Positions 1-19,233 of a stretch of 64,000 bases of DNA are shown one piece after another. The notes under the pieces are model-generated. The model did no database searches. It worked only from the letters and a program-made list of their open reading frames with translations, and was not told the DNA's origin. Source of the stretch: Citrobacter sp. FP75. Its GTDB lineage: Bacteria > Pseudomonadota > Gammaproteobacteria > Enterobacterales > Enterobacteriaceae. A program made the position numbers and the translations under genes. Numbering within the stretch: position 1 is the first letter of the stretch; each line of letters opens with the position of its first letter. The DNA lies in the NCBI RefSeq assembly GCF_018342065.1, contig NZ_JAFDOE010000002.1, forward strand, positions 186,001 to 250,000, in the 5' to 3' direction.

Positions 1-2644
<2,644 letters not shown>

Positions 2645-2718
2645 CTAAGCCAAATAAAATACAATTTTTATTGTTATAGCCTTGGCGAATATTTTTTATT
2701 GTTGTTCTTTTATATGAA

Positions 2719-7868
<5,150 letters not shown>

Positions 7869-7963
7869 TTAACTGGATCACGAAAATAATCCGGGCAGGG
7901 AAGAATAAGGCAGGGCAATGCGCGCCCGGCTTCAGCAGAAACCGGGCGTGAAACAAGGGGATT

Positions 7964-8995
<1,032 letters not shown>

Positions 8996-9096
8996 CTATT
9001 CACCTGTTTTCAGTAAAAAAAGTGCGCTTAATTGACGTGTCAGGGGTAAAACCCCGCTTTTAGAGTGTGATGTGTACAGCATTTTACGGCTTTTGA

Positions 9097-9489
<393 letters not shown>

Positions 9490-9497
9490 ATTGCGCT

Positions 9498-9560
9498 GAT
9501 GCCGGATGGCGGCTACGCCTTATCCGGCCTACGTTTGCTCACGCAGGCCGGACAGGCATC
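9498..9560. repeat. REP/BIME repetitive extragenic palindrome
   Basis: The sequence between the convergent ends of ygjH and patA contains the REP core GATGCCGGATGGCGGCTACG followed by CCTTATCCGGCCTACG, then an inverted partial copy (GCAGGCCGGACAGGCATC). This is the standard enteric BIME arrangement and can act as a transcription barrier and mRNA stabiliser for both genes. Confidence 0.9.
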
Positions 9561-9562
9561 TG

Positions 9563-10996
<1,434 letters not shown>

Positions 10997-11267
10997 TTAC
11001 GCCATCCCGGCGCGCTTAACGAAAATCGGGATAAACACCAGGGGGGATTTCAATTGTGCAACATTTTATGTCAAAAGTTAACATTTGGCGGCATTTTGCC
11101 CAGGTCTGTCGTCTGAAAACAGTCCAGATCTACGACTTTTTGCTCCAAAAATAGGCAGAAGTTGCACTGTGACGGTGCGCTGAGTATAGCCCGGTTGAAT
11201 AGTTACAATACGAAAGTATTTTAAATCAATGAATTAGAAAACGTACAGATTTTGAGGTTTAATCGCA

Positions 11268-11289
11268 AATTGCGATCTAAATCAAATTT
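11268..11289. promoter_or_regulatory. CRP-like site upstream of aer
   Basis: The 22 bp from 11268 match 18 of 22 positions of the CRP consensus AAATGTGATCTAGATCACATTT. The site ends only 6 bp before the -35 of the sigma-28 promoter, so it may serve a second upstream promoter or patA. Binding is inferred from sequence similarity only. Confidence 0.4.
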
Positions 11290-11295
11290 AACAAC

Positions 11296-11322
11296 TAAAG
11301 ATAAAAAAATTATCGCCGAAAT
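11296..11322 (+). promoter_or_regulatory. Sigma-28 (FliA) class III flagellar promoter of aer
   Basis: TAAAGATA, an 11-bp spacer, then GCCGAAAT. This fits the FliA consensus (TAAAGTTT-N11-GCCGATAA) with exact spacing, about 50 bp upstream of the aer start. E. coli aer is a known FliA-dependent gene. Confidence 0.85.
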
Positions 11323-11372
11323 AACATGTGCCGAAAGAGTTAACAACCAGATAACCTGCACAGGACGCAACC

Positions 11373-12893
11373 ATGTCTTCTGATCCCTACGTTAGCCAGC
11401 AAAATACCCCGCTGAATGATGATATCACCCTCATGTCGACCACCGATTTACAAAGCTACATCACCCACGCGAATGACACTTTCGTTCAGGTTAGCGGCTA
11501 TCAACTGAGCGAGCTGCTCGGTAAGCCGCATAACCTGGTGCGTCACCCGGACATGCCAAAGGCGGCGTTTGCCGATATGTGGTACACCCTGCAACAGGGC
11601 GAACCGTGGAGCGGCATTGTAAAAAATCGCTGTAAAAACGGCGATCACTACTGGGTGAGGGCTAACGCGGTACCGATGGTGCGGGAAGGGCGGATGACCG
11701 GGTATATGTCGATTCGTACCCGGGCGACGCAGGAGGAGATTGCGGCGGTCGAGCCTTTGTATCAGGCGTTAAATGAGGGTCGTTGCAACAAACGCATCTA
11801 CAAAGGGTTAGTGGTGCGTAAAGGCTGGCTGGGAAAACTCCCGGCGCTGCCGGTTCGCTGGCGGGTGCGCAGCGTGATGGCTGCGATGTTTGCCGTGCTG
11901 GCCGTTACGTTACATCTGATGGGGGCGCAATGGCCGCAGCTGTTGAGCGGTGCGCTGGTGATGCTGGCTGGAACGGCGATTTTCGAATGGCAAATTGTGC
12001 GCCCGATAGAAAACGTCGCCCGCCAGGCGCTGAAAGTGGCGACCGGCGAGCGCAACAGCGTGTCGCACCTTAATCGCAGCGATGAGCTGGGTCTGATGCT
12101 GCGATCGGTGGGGCAGTTGGGATTAATGTGCCGCTGGCTTATTCATGACGTTTCAAGCCAGGTTTCCTGCGTGCGTAACGACAGCGAAACGCTGGCAAAA
12201 GGCAGTGATGATTTAAACAAGCATACGCAGCAGACGGTTGAGAACGTGCAGGAAACGGTGACGACGATGAACCAGATGGCGGCGTCGGTAAAGCAAAACT
12301 CGGCGACGGCGTCTGCTGCTGATAAGCTCTCGATTGCCGCCAGCAGTGCGGCAACGCAGGGCGGCGAGGCGATGGAGACGGTGATCAAAACCATGGACGA
12401 TATTGCCAACAGCACCCAGCGTATCGGCACCATCACCACGCTGATTAACGATATTGCTTTCCAGACCAATATTCTGGCATTGAATGCGGCGGTTGAAGCG
12501 GCGCGAGCGGGCGAACAGGGGAAAGGGTTTGCCGTTGTGGCGGGGGAGGTACGCCATCTTGCCAGCCGCAGCGCCAGTGCAGCCAATGACATTCGCAAAC
12601 TGATTGATGCCAGCGCCGATAAGGTGCAATCCGGCTCCAGCCAGGTTCACGCCGCAGGGCGCACGATGGACGACATTGTGGCGCAGGTGCAGAACGTCAC
12701 CCAGTTAATTGCCCAAATCAGCCATTCGACGCTGGAGCAGGCGGACGGGCTGACCAGTCTGACCCGTGCGGTGAATGAGCTGAGCAACATTACGCAGAAA
12801 AACGCTGAACTGGTTGAAGAGAGCGCCCAGATTTCAGCGATGGTGAAACATCGCGCCGGGCGTCTGGAAGATGCGGTGACGGTGCTGCATTAA
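11373..12893 (+). CDS. aer: Aer, aerotaxis receptor
   Basis: A 506-residue aerotaxis transducer, the same length as E. coli Aer. An N-terminal PAS domain (about residues 20-120, FAD-binding in the family) senses redox state. A hydrophobic anchor at about residues 168-205 is followed by a HAMP segment and a methyl-accepting-type signalling hairpin with the conserved tip [20 protein letters not shown]. There is no periplasmic domain and no C-terminal NWETF-type pentapeptide, as expected for Aer. The FliA promoter upstream places it in the flagellar regulon. Confidence 0.95.
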   Translation: MSSDPYVSQQNTPLNDDITLMSTTDLQSYITHANDTFVQVSGYQLSELLGKPHNLVRHPDMPKAAFADMWYTLQQGEPWSGIVKNRCKNGDHYWVRANAVPMVREGRMTGYMSIRTRATQEEIAAVEPLYQALNEGRCNKRIYKGLVVRKGWLGKLPALPVRWRVRSVMAAMFAVLAVTLHLMGAQWPQLLSGALVMLAGTAIFEWQIVRPIENVARQALKVATGERNSVSHLNRSDELGLMLRSVGQLGLMCRWLIHDVSSQVSCVRNDSETLAKGSDDLNKHTQQTVENVQETVTTMNQMAASVKQNSATASAADKLSIAASSAATQGGEAMETVIKTMDDIANSTQRIGTITTLINDIAFQTNILALNAAVEAARAGEQGKGFAVVAGEVRHLASRSASAANDIRKLIDASADKVQSGSSQVHAAGRTMDDIVAQVQNVTQLIAQISHSTLEQADGLTSLTRAVNELSNITQKNAELVEESAQISAMVKHRAGRLEDAVTVLH

Positions 12894-12904
12894 GCGTCGG
12901 TTAT

Positions 12905-12928
12905 CAGGCGGAACAACGGTTCCGCCTG
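12905..12928. terminator. Bidirectional terminator between aer and yqjI
   Basis: A 10-bp perfect stem (CAGGCGGAAC/GTTCCGCCTG) with a 4-nt loop lies between the convergent ends of aer and yqjI. There is no long T-run on either side. Confidence 0.7.
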
Positions 12929-12937
12929 CTGAGCAGA

Positions 12938-13555
12938 TTAATCCAGTTGAGCGATATCCAGCGCTGCGCGATCGATAATACCGATGATTTTTTTGATCTG
13001 TGCATCGCTGATGTCACCGTGATTGACCCGCAGATCCAGCACCGCTTTGAAGTTTTCCAGCGCGCGTTTCATCTGCGGATTTTTACGTAACTCAAAGCCC
13101 ACACAGCGGGCTTTTACACGTTCATGGATAAGCTCCAGATGTTCGCGGTTTTCCTCGAGCCACTGCTGGCCCTGCGCCGTGATCGTAATCTGTTTACGCC
13201 CGCCTTCCTCTTCGCTGATGACGATTAACTGCTGATCCTGTAAGAAATCCAGCGTCGGATAAATCACCCCCGGACTTGGCGTGTAGTTACCCTGAGTTAA
13301 CGTTTCAATGGCTTTAATCAGCTCATAGCCGTGGCTGGCGTCGCGGGTCAAAATATCCAGAATCACCAGACGTAATTCGCCGTGACCGAAAAATCGCTGA
13401 CGACGGCCGCCGCCGCCCCGACCATGTCGATGCCCGCAGCCGTGCTCGTGGTGATGCTCCTTGTTGCAGCCTTCGTGGTGATGTCCTTCCCCGTTGCAGC
13501 AGCCTTCGTGTTGGCGCTCTGTATTCTTACAGCAACCGTCATGTTGGTTTTGCAT
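12938..13555 (-). CDS. yqjI: YqjI, nickel/iron-responsive PadR-type repressor
   Basis: A 205-residue regulator. The first 50 residues are extremely rich in His and Cys (CCNGEGHHHEGCNKEHHHEH), the metal-binding part. They are followed by a PadR-type winged helix (from about residue 60, LVILDILTRDASHGYELIKA). In E. coli YqjI represses itself and the divergent yqjH, and nickel relieves repression. Two matching palindromes in the shared intergenic region fit this (listed separately). Confidence 0.92.
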   Translation of the reverse strand: MQNQHDGCCKNTERQHEGCCNGEGHHHEGCNKEHHHEHGCGHRHGRGGGGRRQRFFGHGELRLVILDILTRDASHGYELIKAIETLTQGNYTPSPGVIYPTLDFLQDQQLIVISEEEGGRKQITITAQGQQWLEENREHLELIHERVKARCVGFELRKNPQMKRALENFKAVLDLRVNHGDISDAQIKKIIGIIDRAALDIAQLD

Positions 13556-13574
13556 AGTTGTCTCCTGAGGTTGT

Positions 13575-13588
13575 TTAGATATATCTAA
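13575..13588. promoter_or_regulatory. YqjI operator near yqjI
   Basis: A perfect 14-bp palindrome TTAGATATATCTAA lies 20 bp upstream of the yqjI start. A near-identical copy lies in front of yqjH, as expected for a repressor controlling both divergent genes. Confidence 0.65.
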
Positions 13589-13725
13589 TTTATATCTAAT
13601 TATTATGCTTTTGCAAGTCTACGATTTTTAAAGTTTTTAATTCATTGATTTTAATGTTTATTTTAATGGTTTGAATGAAAGGACGCGCACGGTCTGACTG
13701 TATCAAAAAAATGCTTGCAATCTTT

Positions 13726-13744
13726 GCTATTAGCAATCATTATC
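13726..13744. promoter_or_regulatory. Fur box upstream of yqjH
   Basis: The 19 bp match 14 of 19 positions of the Fur consensus GATAATGATAATCATTATC, with a perfect right half (AATCATTATC). The position about 50 bp before the yqjH start fits iron repression, which is known for E. coli yqjH. Confidence 0.65.
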
Positions 13745-13758
13745 ATTTAAAAATTGAT

Positions 13759-13772
13759 TTAGATATATCGTA
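13759..13772. promoter_or_regulatory. YqjI operator near yqjH
   Basis: TTAGATATATCGTA matches the perfect palindrome near yqjI at 12 of 14 positions. It lies 22 bp upstream of the yqjH start, where a repressor would block transcription. Confidence 0.6.
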
Positions 13773-13794
13773 TTATTCTCACGAAGGCGAAAAA

Positions 13795-14577
13795 ATGACA
13801 AAAAACACCTCACGCTACCCGCAGCGCGTTCGTAATGAACTGCGTTTCCGTGAACTTACCGTCCTGCGCGTTGAGCGTATCAGTGCGGGTTTTCAGCGTA
13901 TCGTGCTGGGTGGGGAGGCGCTGGACGGCTTCACTTCACACGGCTTTGATGACCATACCAAAGTTTTCTTTCCTGAGCCGGGCAGTCATTTTGTACCGCC
14001 GGTTGTCACCGATGAGGGCATCGTCTGGGCTGATGGTGTTCGCCCGTTATCGCGCGATTACACGCCGTTGTATGACGACGCGCGCCATGAGCTGGCGCTG
14101 GATTTCTACATTCACGACGGTGGCGTGGCGAGCACGTGGGCGATGCATGCCCGCGAGGGCGACAAGCTGACGATTGGCGGACCGCGCGGTTCTTTGGTGG
14201 TGCCGGAGGACTATGCGTATCAGGTTTACGTGTGTGATGAATCAGGCATGCCTGCGCTGCGCCGACGTCTGGAGTCGCTCAGCCGTTTAACGGTACGCCC
14301 AAACGTCACGGCGCTGGTGAGCGTGCAGGATGCAGCGTATCAGGACTATCTTGCCCATCTCGACGGATTTACAATTCAGTGGTTTATCGGCCATGACGCG
14401 CAGGCGGTGGACGCGCAATTATCACGGCTGACCGTGCCCGCAGACGATTATTTCATCTGGATAACCGGTGAAGGAAAGGTGGTAAAAAACCTGAGCACTC
14501 GTTTTGAAACCGAGGCGTTTGACCCTCAACGGGTGCGTGCGGCAGCCTACTGGCATCAGCGTAAAGCGGCAGATTAA
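13795..14577 (+). CDS. yqjH: YqjH, NADPH-dependent ferric-siderophore reductase
   Basis: A 260-residue siderophore-interacting (ViuB/SIP) flavoprotein that reduces ferric chelates in the cytoplasm. The N-terminal FAD domain has the motif RDYTPLYD, equivalent to the family's R-x-Y-T/S flavin site, and DFYIHDGGVASTWA. The C-terminal part is the NAD(P)H domain, including WITGEGKVVKNL. The start MTKNTSRYPQRVRN is chosen because it aligns with E. coli YqjH; the frame remains open 40 codons upstream through the operator region. The stop overlaps the convergent AraC-type gene by 4 bp. This is the last E. coli-syntenic gene before the large insertion. Confidence 0.92.
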   Translation: MTKNTSRYPQRVRNELRFRELTVLRVERISAGFQRIVLGGEALDGFTSHGFDDHTKVFFPEPGSHFVPPVVTDEGIVWADGVRPLSRDYTPLYDDARHELALDFYIHDGGVASTWAMHAREGDKLTIGGPRGSLVVPEDYAYQVYVCDESGMPALRRRLESLSRLTVRPNVTALVSVQDAAYQDYLAHLDGFTIQWFIGHDAQAVDAQLSRLTVPADDYFIWITGEGKVVKNLSTRFETEAFDPQRVRAAAYWHQRKAAD

Positions 14578-15428
14578 TAATTTGACGGCGGAACGCCAAA
14601 CGCCTGGCGAAACGCGTAGCTAAACGCCGCGGTGCTCGAATACCCCACATCGAGCGCCACGGCGGTGACGCTTTTATTTTTCTTCAGCATTAACACTGAT
14701 TCCAGAATCCGCATCTTTTGCTTCCAGACGCTGAACGGTAATCCGGTTTCTTTTTTGAAATGGCGCGAAAAGGTCCGGGCGGACATACCAAGATGATTTG
14801 CCCAGTACTCTACCGAGTGCTCCAGCGCAGGAGATTCCTGTATTGTCCGACACACTTTGGTTAATTCAGGATCCTGCGGCCAGGGTAATACAAAGGCGAC
14901 TTCCGGTAATTGCAAAATAATATCGATCAGTACGCTCACCAGCTTCCCTTCTTTTGACTGGCTGTCGTAATGGCCTGAAATTAAGTTGGTTGCGTAATGA
15001 ATAAACTCTCTGGCGAAATCACTGATCGCCACCACTTTGCACTCGTCGATGCTCTGCTCCAGAAAACTGGGTTTAATATCCAGGTTCTCTAAATACACAT
15101 CATCCAGCGCCCACACCGCATGCTCAATATTGTTTGGGATCCAGATACCGTAATGCGCGGGGATTATCCAGCACTTACCGGCGACATCAATGCGCATGCT
15201 GCCCTTACGGGCGAAATGAAACTGGGTAAAAGCATGTGAGTGCTGCGGAACGTGGTTATTAGCTTCAAGGACATAAGAGCGAAAGTAAACGTCCTGCGGC
15301 AGGTCCGCCATTGAATCATCGGGGAAGGAATTCCACTGCTTTTGCCTGAGGGTGTCCATAAAAAATACCTGATGCTCCCGGTGATGTGGCCTCTGCTCGA
15401 TAGATCTTGTCCGCAGATCATAATACAT
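14574..15428 (-). CDS. AraC-family transcriptional regulator
   Basis: A 284-residue regulator with an N-terminal cupin-like sensing domain (about residues 40-140) and a C-terminal double helix-turn-helix. The C-terminal part contains WANHLGMSARTFSRHFKKET and the second AraC signature VTAVALDVGYSSTAAFSYAF. It diverges from the cyclopropane synthase gene across only 60 bp, so it probably controls that gene. The stop overlaps yqjH by 4 bp in convergent orientation. The inducer is unknown and I do not assign a name. A later methionine (MDTLRQKQWNSF) could also be the start. Confidence 0.85.
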   Translation of the reverse strand: MYYDLRTRSIEQRPHHREHQVFFMDTLRQKQWNSFPDDSMADLPQDVYFRSYVLEANNHVPQHSHAFTQFHFARKGSMRIDVAGKCWIIPAHYGIWIPNNIEHAVWALDDVYLENLDIKPSFLEQSIDECKVVAISDFAREFIHYATNLISGHYDSQSKEGKLVSVLIDIILQLPEVAFVLPWPQDPELTKVCRTIQESPALEHSVEYWANHLGMSARTFSRHFKKETGLPFSVWKQKMRILESVLMLKKNKSVTAVALDVGYSSTAAFSYAFRQAFGVPPSNY

Positions 15429-15488
15429 ACACTCTGTTTTCCATAATAATCTTGCGTAAGAATTATTAGTCCACTTTTGGTAAATACC

Positions 15489-16643
15489 ATGAACTCGCTT
15501 TGTTCAGATGCTGTCATCGTCAATGAAACAAATGATAACTGGACCCGAATGGGGAAAGACCTGCTTTCGCAGGCTGATATCCAGATTAATGGTTCGCGCG
15601 CCTGGGATATTCAACTTCACCATGCCGGTTTCTTTAAACGGGTACTGCAACAAGGCTCGTTAGGGCTTGGCGAAAGCTATATGGAAGGCTGGTGGGACTG
15701 CGAGCGGCTCGATATTCTGTTCTGCAAAATCCTTAAAGCAAAACTCGACCAAAAAATGCCGGGCAATCTGAAAGATATTTTACGCATTGCCAGCGCGCGT
15801 CTGTTTAATCTGCAATCACGCAGCCGTGCCTGGATAGTCGGCAAAGAACACTACGATATTGGTAACGATCTTTTTGCCCTGATGCTTGATCCCCACATGC
15901 AATATTCCTGTGGCTACTGGAAAGACGCGGCGACATTAGAAGATGCGCAAAACGCCAAATTAAAAATGATTTGCGAGAAGCTGCAATTGCAGCCGGGCAT
16001 GCGTTTGCTGGATATCGGCTGCGGTTGGGGCGGGTTGGCAGAATATGCGGCGCGCCATTATGGTGTGGCGGTCGAAGGGGTCACCATCTCGAAAGAACAG
16101 CAGAAAATGGCGCAGCAGCGCTGTGAAGGGCTGGATGTAAATATTCTGCTGCAGGATTATCGCGATCTTGATAAACACTACGATCGTATCGTCTCCGTGG
16201 GGATGTTTGAACACGTCGGGCCGAAAAACTACGACACCTATTTCAGTATTGCCGATCGCTGTTTAAAACCCGACGGGTTGTTCCTGCTGCACACTATTGG
16301 CAGCAATAAAAAAGGGATGAGCGTGGATCCGTGGATCAATAAATATATTTTCCCGAACGGCTGCTTACCGGCGATTTCCCACATTGCCGAGGCCAGCGAA
16401 TCACGGTTTGTGATGGAGGACTGGCATAACTTCGGCAGCGATTACGATAAAACGCTGATGGCCTGGCACGAGCGCTTTAATCAGGCATGGCCGGAGCTGT
16501 CTTCGCGTTATTCCGCGACCTTCAGAAGGATGTTTAATTACTATTTATGCGCCTGCGCCGGGGCTTTCCGTGCCCGGGATATCGAGCTTTGGCAGGTGCT
16601 GTTTAGCCGCGGCGTAGAGGGCGGGATTCGCGTGTATCGCTGA
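15489..16643 (+). CDS. Cyclopropane-fatty-acyl-phospholipid synthase (Cfa paralogue)
   Basis: A 384-residue SAM-dependent methyltransferase that closely resembles E. coli Cfa (382 residues) along its whole length. It would add a methylene group to cis double bonds of membrane phospholipid acyl chains. The SAM-binding motif LLDIGCGWGGLAEYAARHYG and the conserved stretches SVGMFEHVGPKNYDTYF and LLHTIGSNKK are present. The ATG at 15489 is chosen by alignment with Cfa; the ribosome-binding site (TTGG) is weak. It is probably a second copy, since the housekeeping cfa of enterics lies elsewhere. The divergent AraC-type gene is its likely regulator. Confidence 0.9.
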   Translation: MNSLCSDAVIVNETNDNWTRMGKDLLSQADIQINGSRAWDIQLHHAGFFKRVLQQGSLGLGESYMEGWWDCERLDILFCKILKAKLDQKMPGNLKDILRIASARLFNLQSRSRAWIVGKEHYDIGNDLFALMLDPHMQYSCGYWKDAATLEDAQNAKLKMICEKLQLQPGMRLLDIGCGWGGLAEYAARHYGVAVEGVTISKEQQKMAQQRCEGLDVNILLQDYRDLDKHYDRIVSVGMFEHVGPKNYDTYFSIADRCLKPDGLFLLHTIGSNKKGMSVDPWINKYIFPNGCLPAISHIAEASESRFVMEDWHNFGSDYDKTLMAWHERFNQAWPELSSRYSATFRRMFNYYLCACAGAFRARDIELWQVLFSRGVEGGIRVYR

Positions 16644-16728
16644 TATAGGAATGATATTTTTCCTTTAGCGTATTGTTCCGTTCACCTTATGTTCTTTATT
16701 TCTCTACAGCACTGATATCCGTGAACGT

Positions 16729-16757
16729 GTTAAGGGTACTATCGCCGTACCCTTAAC
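16729..16757. terminator. 11-bp perfect inverted repeat after the cfa-like gene
   Basis: GTTAAGGGTAC/GTACCCTTAAC with a 7-nt loop lies 85 bp after the cfa-like stop. It can fold as a strong hairpin but lacks a T-run, so termination is likely but not certain. Confidence 0.55.
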
Positions 16758-17013
16758 AATCCCGGCTCCCGGCTCCCGGCGGGAAAATTGCCACTTCGTG
16801 GTTCCCTCCGTTTATTCCTCCAGGCTTCCGGGCCGGGCGCGAGGAAACGTCCCTGTAAACATCTGCGTTTTTTGTTTAAACAGCAAAACAGATTTAACTG
16901 GAAGTCAGAGCTGTACAGCGATGACCACGTTCACGGGGGATATGGTTTCAGGGAAGCAATGCAGCTAAAGTGAACGGAATAATTCGCTTTAGCTAACATA
17001 TACACTCTAAAAA
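16758..17013. other. Non-coding region between cfa-like gene and dhaK
   Basis: This stretch holds a short tandem repeat of CCCGGCT units at 16761-16780. It also holds a second inverted repeat at 16963-16994 (AGCTAAAGTGAA paired with TTCGCTTTAGCT, one mismatch), which probably terminates dhaK transcripts. No convincing gene is seen. Confidence 0.5.
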
Positions 17014-18672
17014 TTACTCCACTTTCTCCTCCGCCAATGCTTTAAACACCATCGCTACGGCATGTGCGCCGGGGTCCATATTTCCGAGCAGGCTTTCGCT
17101 GCTCAGATACGATGCGCGCCCCGCATTGGCTTTGCTCGACAGGCAGGTTCGTTCTGCCCCTGCCAGCGCCGCGTCATATGCGGCTTGCAGATTTTGCGGC
17201 TGTGTGAGCAGCGACGTTAGCGCCGGTTGCAGTGCATCAATCATCGTGCGATCGCCTTCGTCTGCGCCACCGTAGAACTTCATCTGCGCCAGACCCGTAT
17301 TCAGCGCCTCGGCAACATTAGCTCCTTGTTCCAGTTTCTGCCCTGCGGCGGTAAAGAAAATAGACATCAGCACGCCGCTGGAGCCGCCCATCACCACGGT
17401 CAGACGTTCGCCAATCAGCGCGAACAACGTGGCCAGGTTATCCAGCGGAAGCTGCTGGCGATGCAGCAGGTCGGCAATTTCACGCGCGCCGGCGGCAAAG
17501 GTCGACCCGGTATCGCCATCGCCCACTTTGGCGTCCAGCGCATTGAGATGCGTCTCCAGACCGGAAAGGGTTGCGGTGACAAGCTCCACAATCCCGGCAA
17601 CCTGTTCGTTAGCCGAAGGCTGAAATTCCACGCGTGCGCTGCGCTGGGATGACGGTACGGTGGTGATGTCACGCGGCGGTACGGGCGTTGACCAGTTGCT
17701 GGTTTCCACTTCGGTCAACAACGCTTTCTCAATGCTCTCTTCCAGCACCATGGCCGTTAGCGAGAAGCCTTTCATATCCAGCGCGGTCACCAGCGAGGCC
17801 GGGCCAATCAGCCAGTCGATACGTGGATACAGCGCGCTGTTAGCCAGTTCGCGGGTGATGATGGCCATTTCGGCAACGGAAACGCCGCCAAGATTGTTAA
17901 TCATCACCGCCAGACGACCGGTTTCCGGCAGGGCGGCCAGCAGTTTATCCACCATCAGATTAACCACTTTCGCGCTGTTTTGGGTGTCGATAACCGAAGC
18001 GCCTGGCTCGCCGTGAATGCCCATCCCCAGCTCTGCATGACCCGGATGATGACGCGGTGCGGCGTCGGTTTCCTGCGGTAAATGGCAGCTGGAAAGGGCG
18101 ACGCCCAGGCTGAAGGTGTTGTTGGCTGCGTACTGCGCTTCACGCAGCACGGTGGCGAGGTTGTAACCACGTTCGGCGAAATAGCCTGCAACTTTATGCA
18201 CCAAAATGGTTCCTGCGATTCCGCGTGGGTGCTTATTATCCGGTAGCGAAATGTCGTCGCCGACGATCAGCATTTCGACGTTGTAGCCGAGCCGACGCGC
18301 TTTCTCGGCGGCAAGGCCAAAATTCAGGCGATCGCCGGTGTAGTTCTTCACGATCAGCAGACAGCCAGCCTCACCGGTTACCGCCTGTATTGCAGTCAGT
18401 ACCGCATCCACGCTCGGGGAGGCAAACACGTCGCCGCAGACGGCGGCGGTTAACATGCCTTTTCCGATAAACCCAACGTGCGCGGGTTCGTGACCTGAGC
18501 CGCCGCCGGAGATCACCGCGACGTTCTCTTTATTGAGGTCGCGACGCACCACGATACGGATGGCCGGATCGCTCTCCAGGCGCGCCAGGTTATTCCACGG
18601 ACTGGCGAAGATCGTACCGTCGATGACGTCATTAACGAGATGGGTGCGCTGGTTAAAAAAGAATTGAGACAT
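17014..18672 (-). CDS. dhaK: DhaK, ATP-dependent dihydroxyacetone kinase
   Basis: A 552-residue single-chain kinase that phosphorylates dihydroxyacetone to dihydroxyacetone phosphate with ATP, unlike the PTS-type DhaKLM. The N-terminal K domain has SGGGSGHEPAHVG and the substrate-binding histidine region ELGMGIHGEPGAS. The C-terminal L domain carries the Mg-ATP site VGDGDTGSTFA. The start MSQFFFNQRTHLVND has GGAG upstream and gives the length of the C. freundii enzyme; the frame is open 40 codons further. It diverges from dhaD across 561 bp with two pairs of putative DhaR sites. Confidence 0.95.
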   Translation of the reverse strand: MSQFFFNQRTHLVNDVIDGTIFASPWNNLARLESDPAIRIVVRRDLNKENVAVISGGGSGHEPAHVGFIGKGMLTAAVCGDVFASPSVDAVLTAIQAVTGEAGCLLIVKNYTGDRLNFGLAAEKARRLGYNVEMLIVGDDISLPDNKHPRGIAGTILVHKVAGYFAERGYNLATVLREAQYAANNTFSLGVALSSCHLPQETDAAPRHHPGHAELGMGIHGEPGASVIDTQNSAKVVNLMVDKLLAALPETGRLAVMINNLGGVSVAEMAIITRELANSALYPRIDWLIGPASLVTALDMKGFSLTAMVLEESIEKALLTEVETSNWSTPVPPRDITTVPSSQRSARVEFQPSANEQVAGIVELVTATLSGLETHLNALDAKVGDGDTGSTFAAGAREIADLLHRQQLPLDNLATLFALIGERLTVVMGGSSGVLMSIFFTAAGQKLEQGANVAEALNTGLAQMKFYGGADEGDRTMIDALQPALTSLLTQPQNLQAAYDAALAGAERTCLSSKANAGRASYLSSESLLGNMDPGAHAVAMVFKALAEEKVE

Positions 18673-18785
18673 AACGGCTCCGGGAGGTTGAGTGTTAAAC
18701 AAACCCCCGAATGCATGGTTGCGGTCACGGAGGCGATGGAGAGATTCTGGCCGAGTCAGCGCGGAAAAAAACTCGGGCAAAATGG

Positions 18786-18831
18786 GTTTCAATACGGAAC
18801 GTAAATATTAGTTTTTGTTCCTAAATGAAAC
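18786..18831. promoter_or_regulatory. Paired putative DhaR operators upstream of dhaK
   Basis: Two motif copies occur: GTTTC-AATAC-GGAAC at 18786-18800 and GTTCC-TAAAT-GAAAC at 18817-18831, starting 31 bp apart. The nearer copy is 114 bp from the dhaK start. The same pair geometry recurs at dhaD and dhaB, which supports a shared regulator, most simply DhaR. Confidence 0.6.
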
Positions 18832-19038
18832 GTAATTGCGGATGAAAATGACGTAATGCGAACCCGCGCGGCTTTTTTCTCCGACTGTCAGGGCCGGTAA
18901 CACCGGGCGGACCGTTTTTTTTGCGGGTCATTTCTGCTTTGTACGGCGAAAAGACGAAAGCGGATTTCTATGTCCGCCAGAAATAAGCGGTAAAGGAACG
19001 GATCGGGATCGCAAACCTTATCATTTTTAGGGTTAATC

Positions 19039-19085
19039 GTTCCGATATGGAACGTATGCTGTTTTTATTTGTTTCATATCAGAAC
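19039..19085. promoter_or_regulatory. Paired putative DhaR operators upstream of dhaD
   Basis: GTTCC-GATAT-GGAAC at 19039-19053 and GTTTC-ATATC-AGAAC at 19071-19085 (one mismatch), starting 32 bp apart. The nearer copy ends 149 bp before the dhaD start. Confidence 0.6.
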
Positions 19086-19233
19086 AAAAAGACGAATGAT
19101 TTTTTTGTGTACGCCTCGCCCTACAGTGATTGCATCGCTCGGGTACTCCCGTTTTCGCCGTCAGTGTCAGGCTAAACAGGTTAACGCCAGGGCTCATCAT
19201 GTAAAAACATGTACTTATTTGAGGATGAAAGGA

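Larger units (their letters stand above)
18673..19233. other. dhaK-dhaD divergent control region
   Basis: This 561-bp non-coding region contains two pairs of a GTTYC-N5-GRAAC motif, one nearer dhaK and one nearer dhaD (listed separately), with about 200 bp between the pairs. I see no sigma-54 type promoter and no reliable gene. Confidence 0.6.

Noticed and set aside
16788-16973. 61-codon frame between the cfa-like gene and dhaK
   Set aside because: Low-complexity, arginine/proline-rich start, no ribosome-binding site, overlaps repeats; not a convincing gene.
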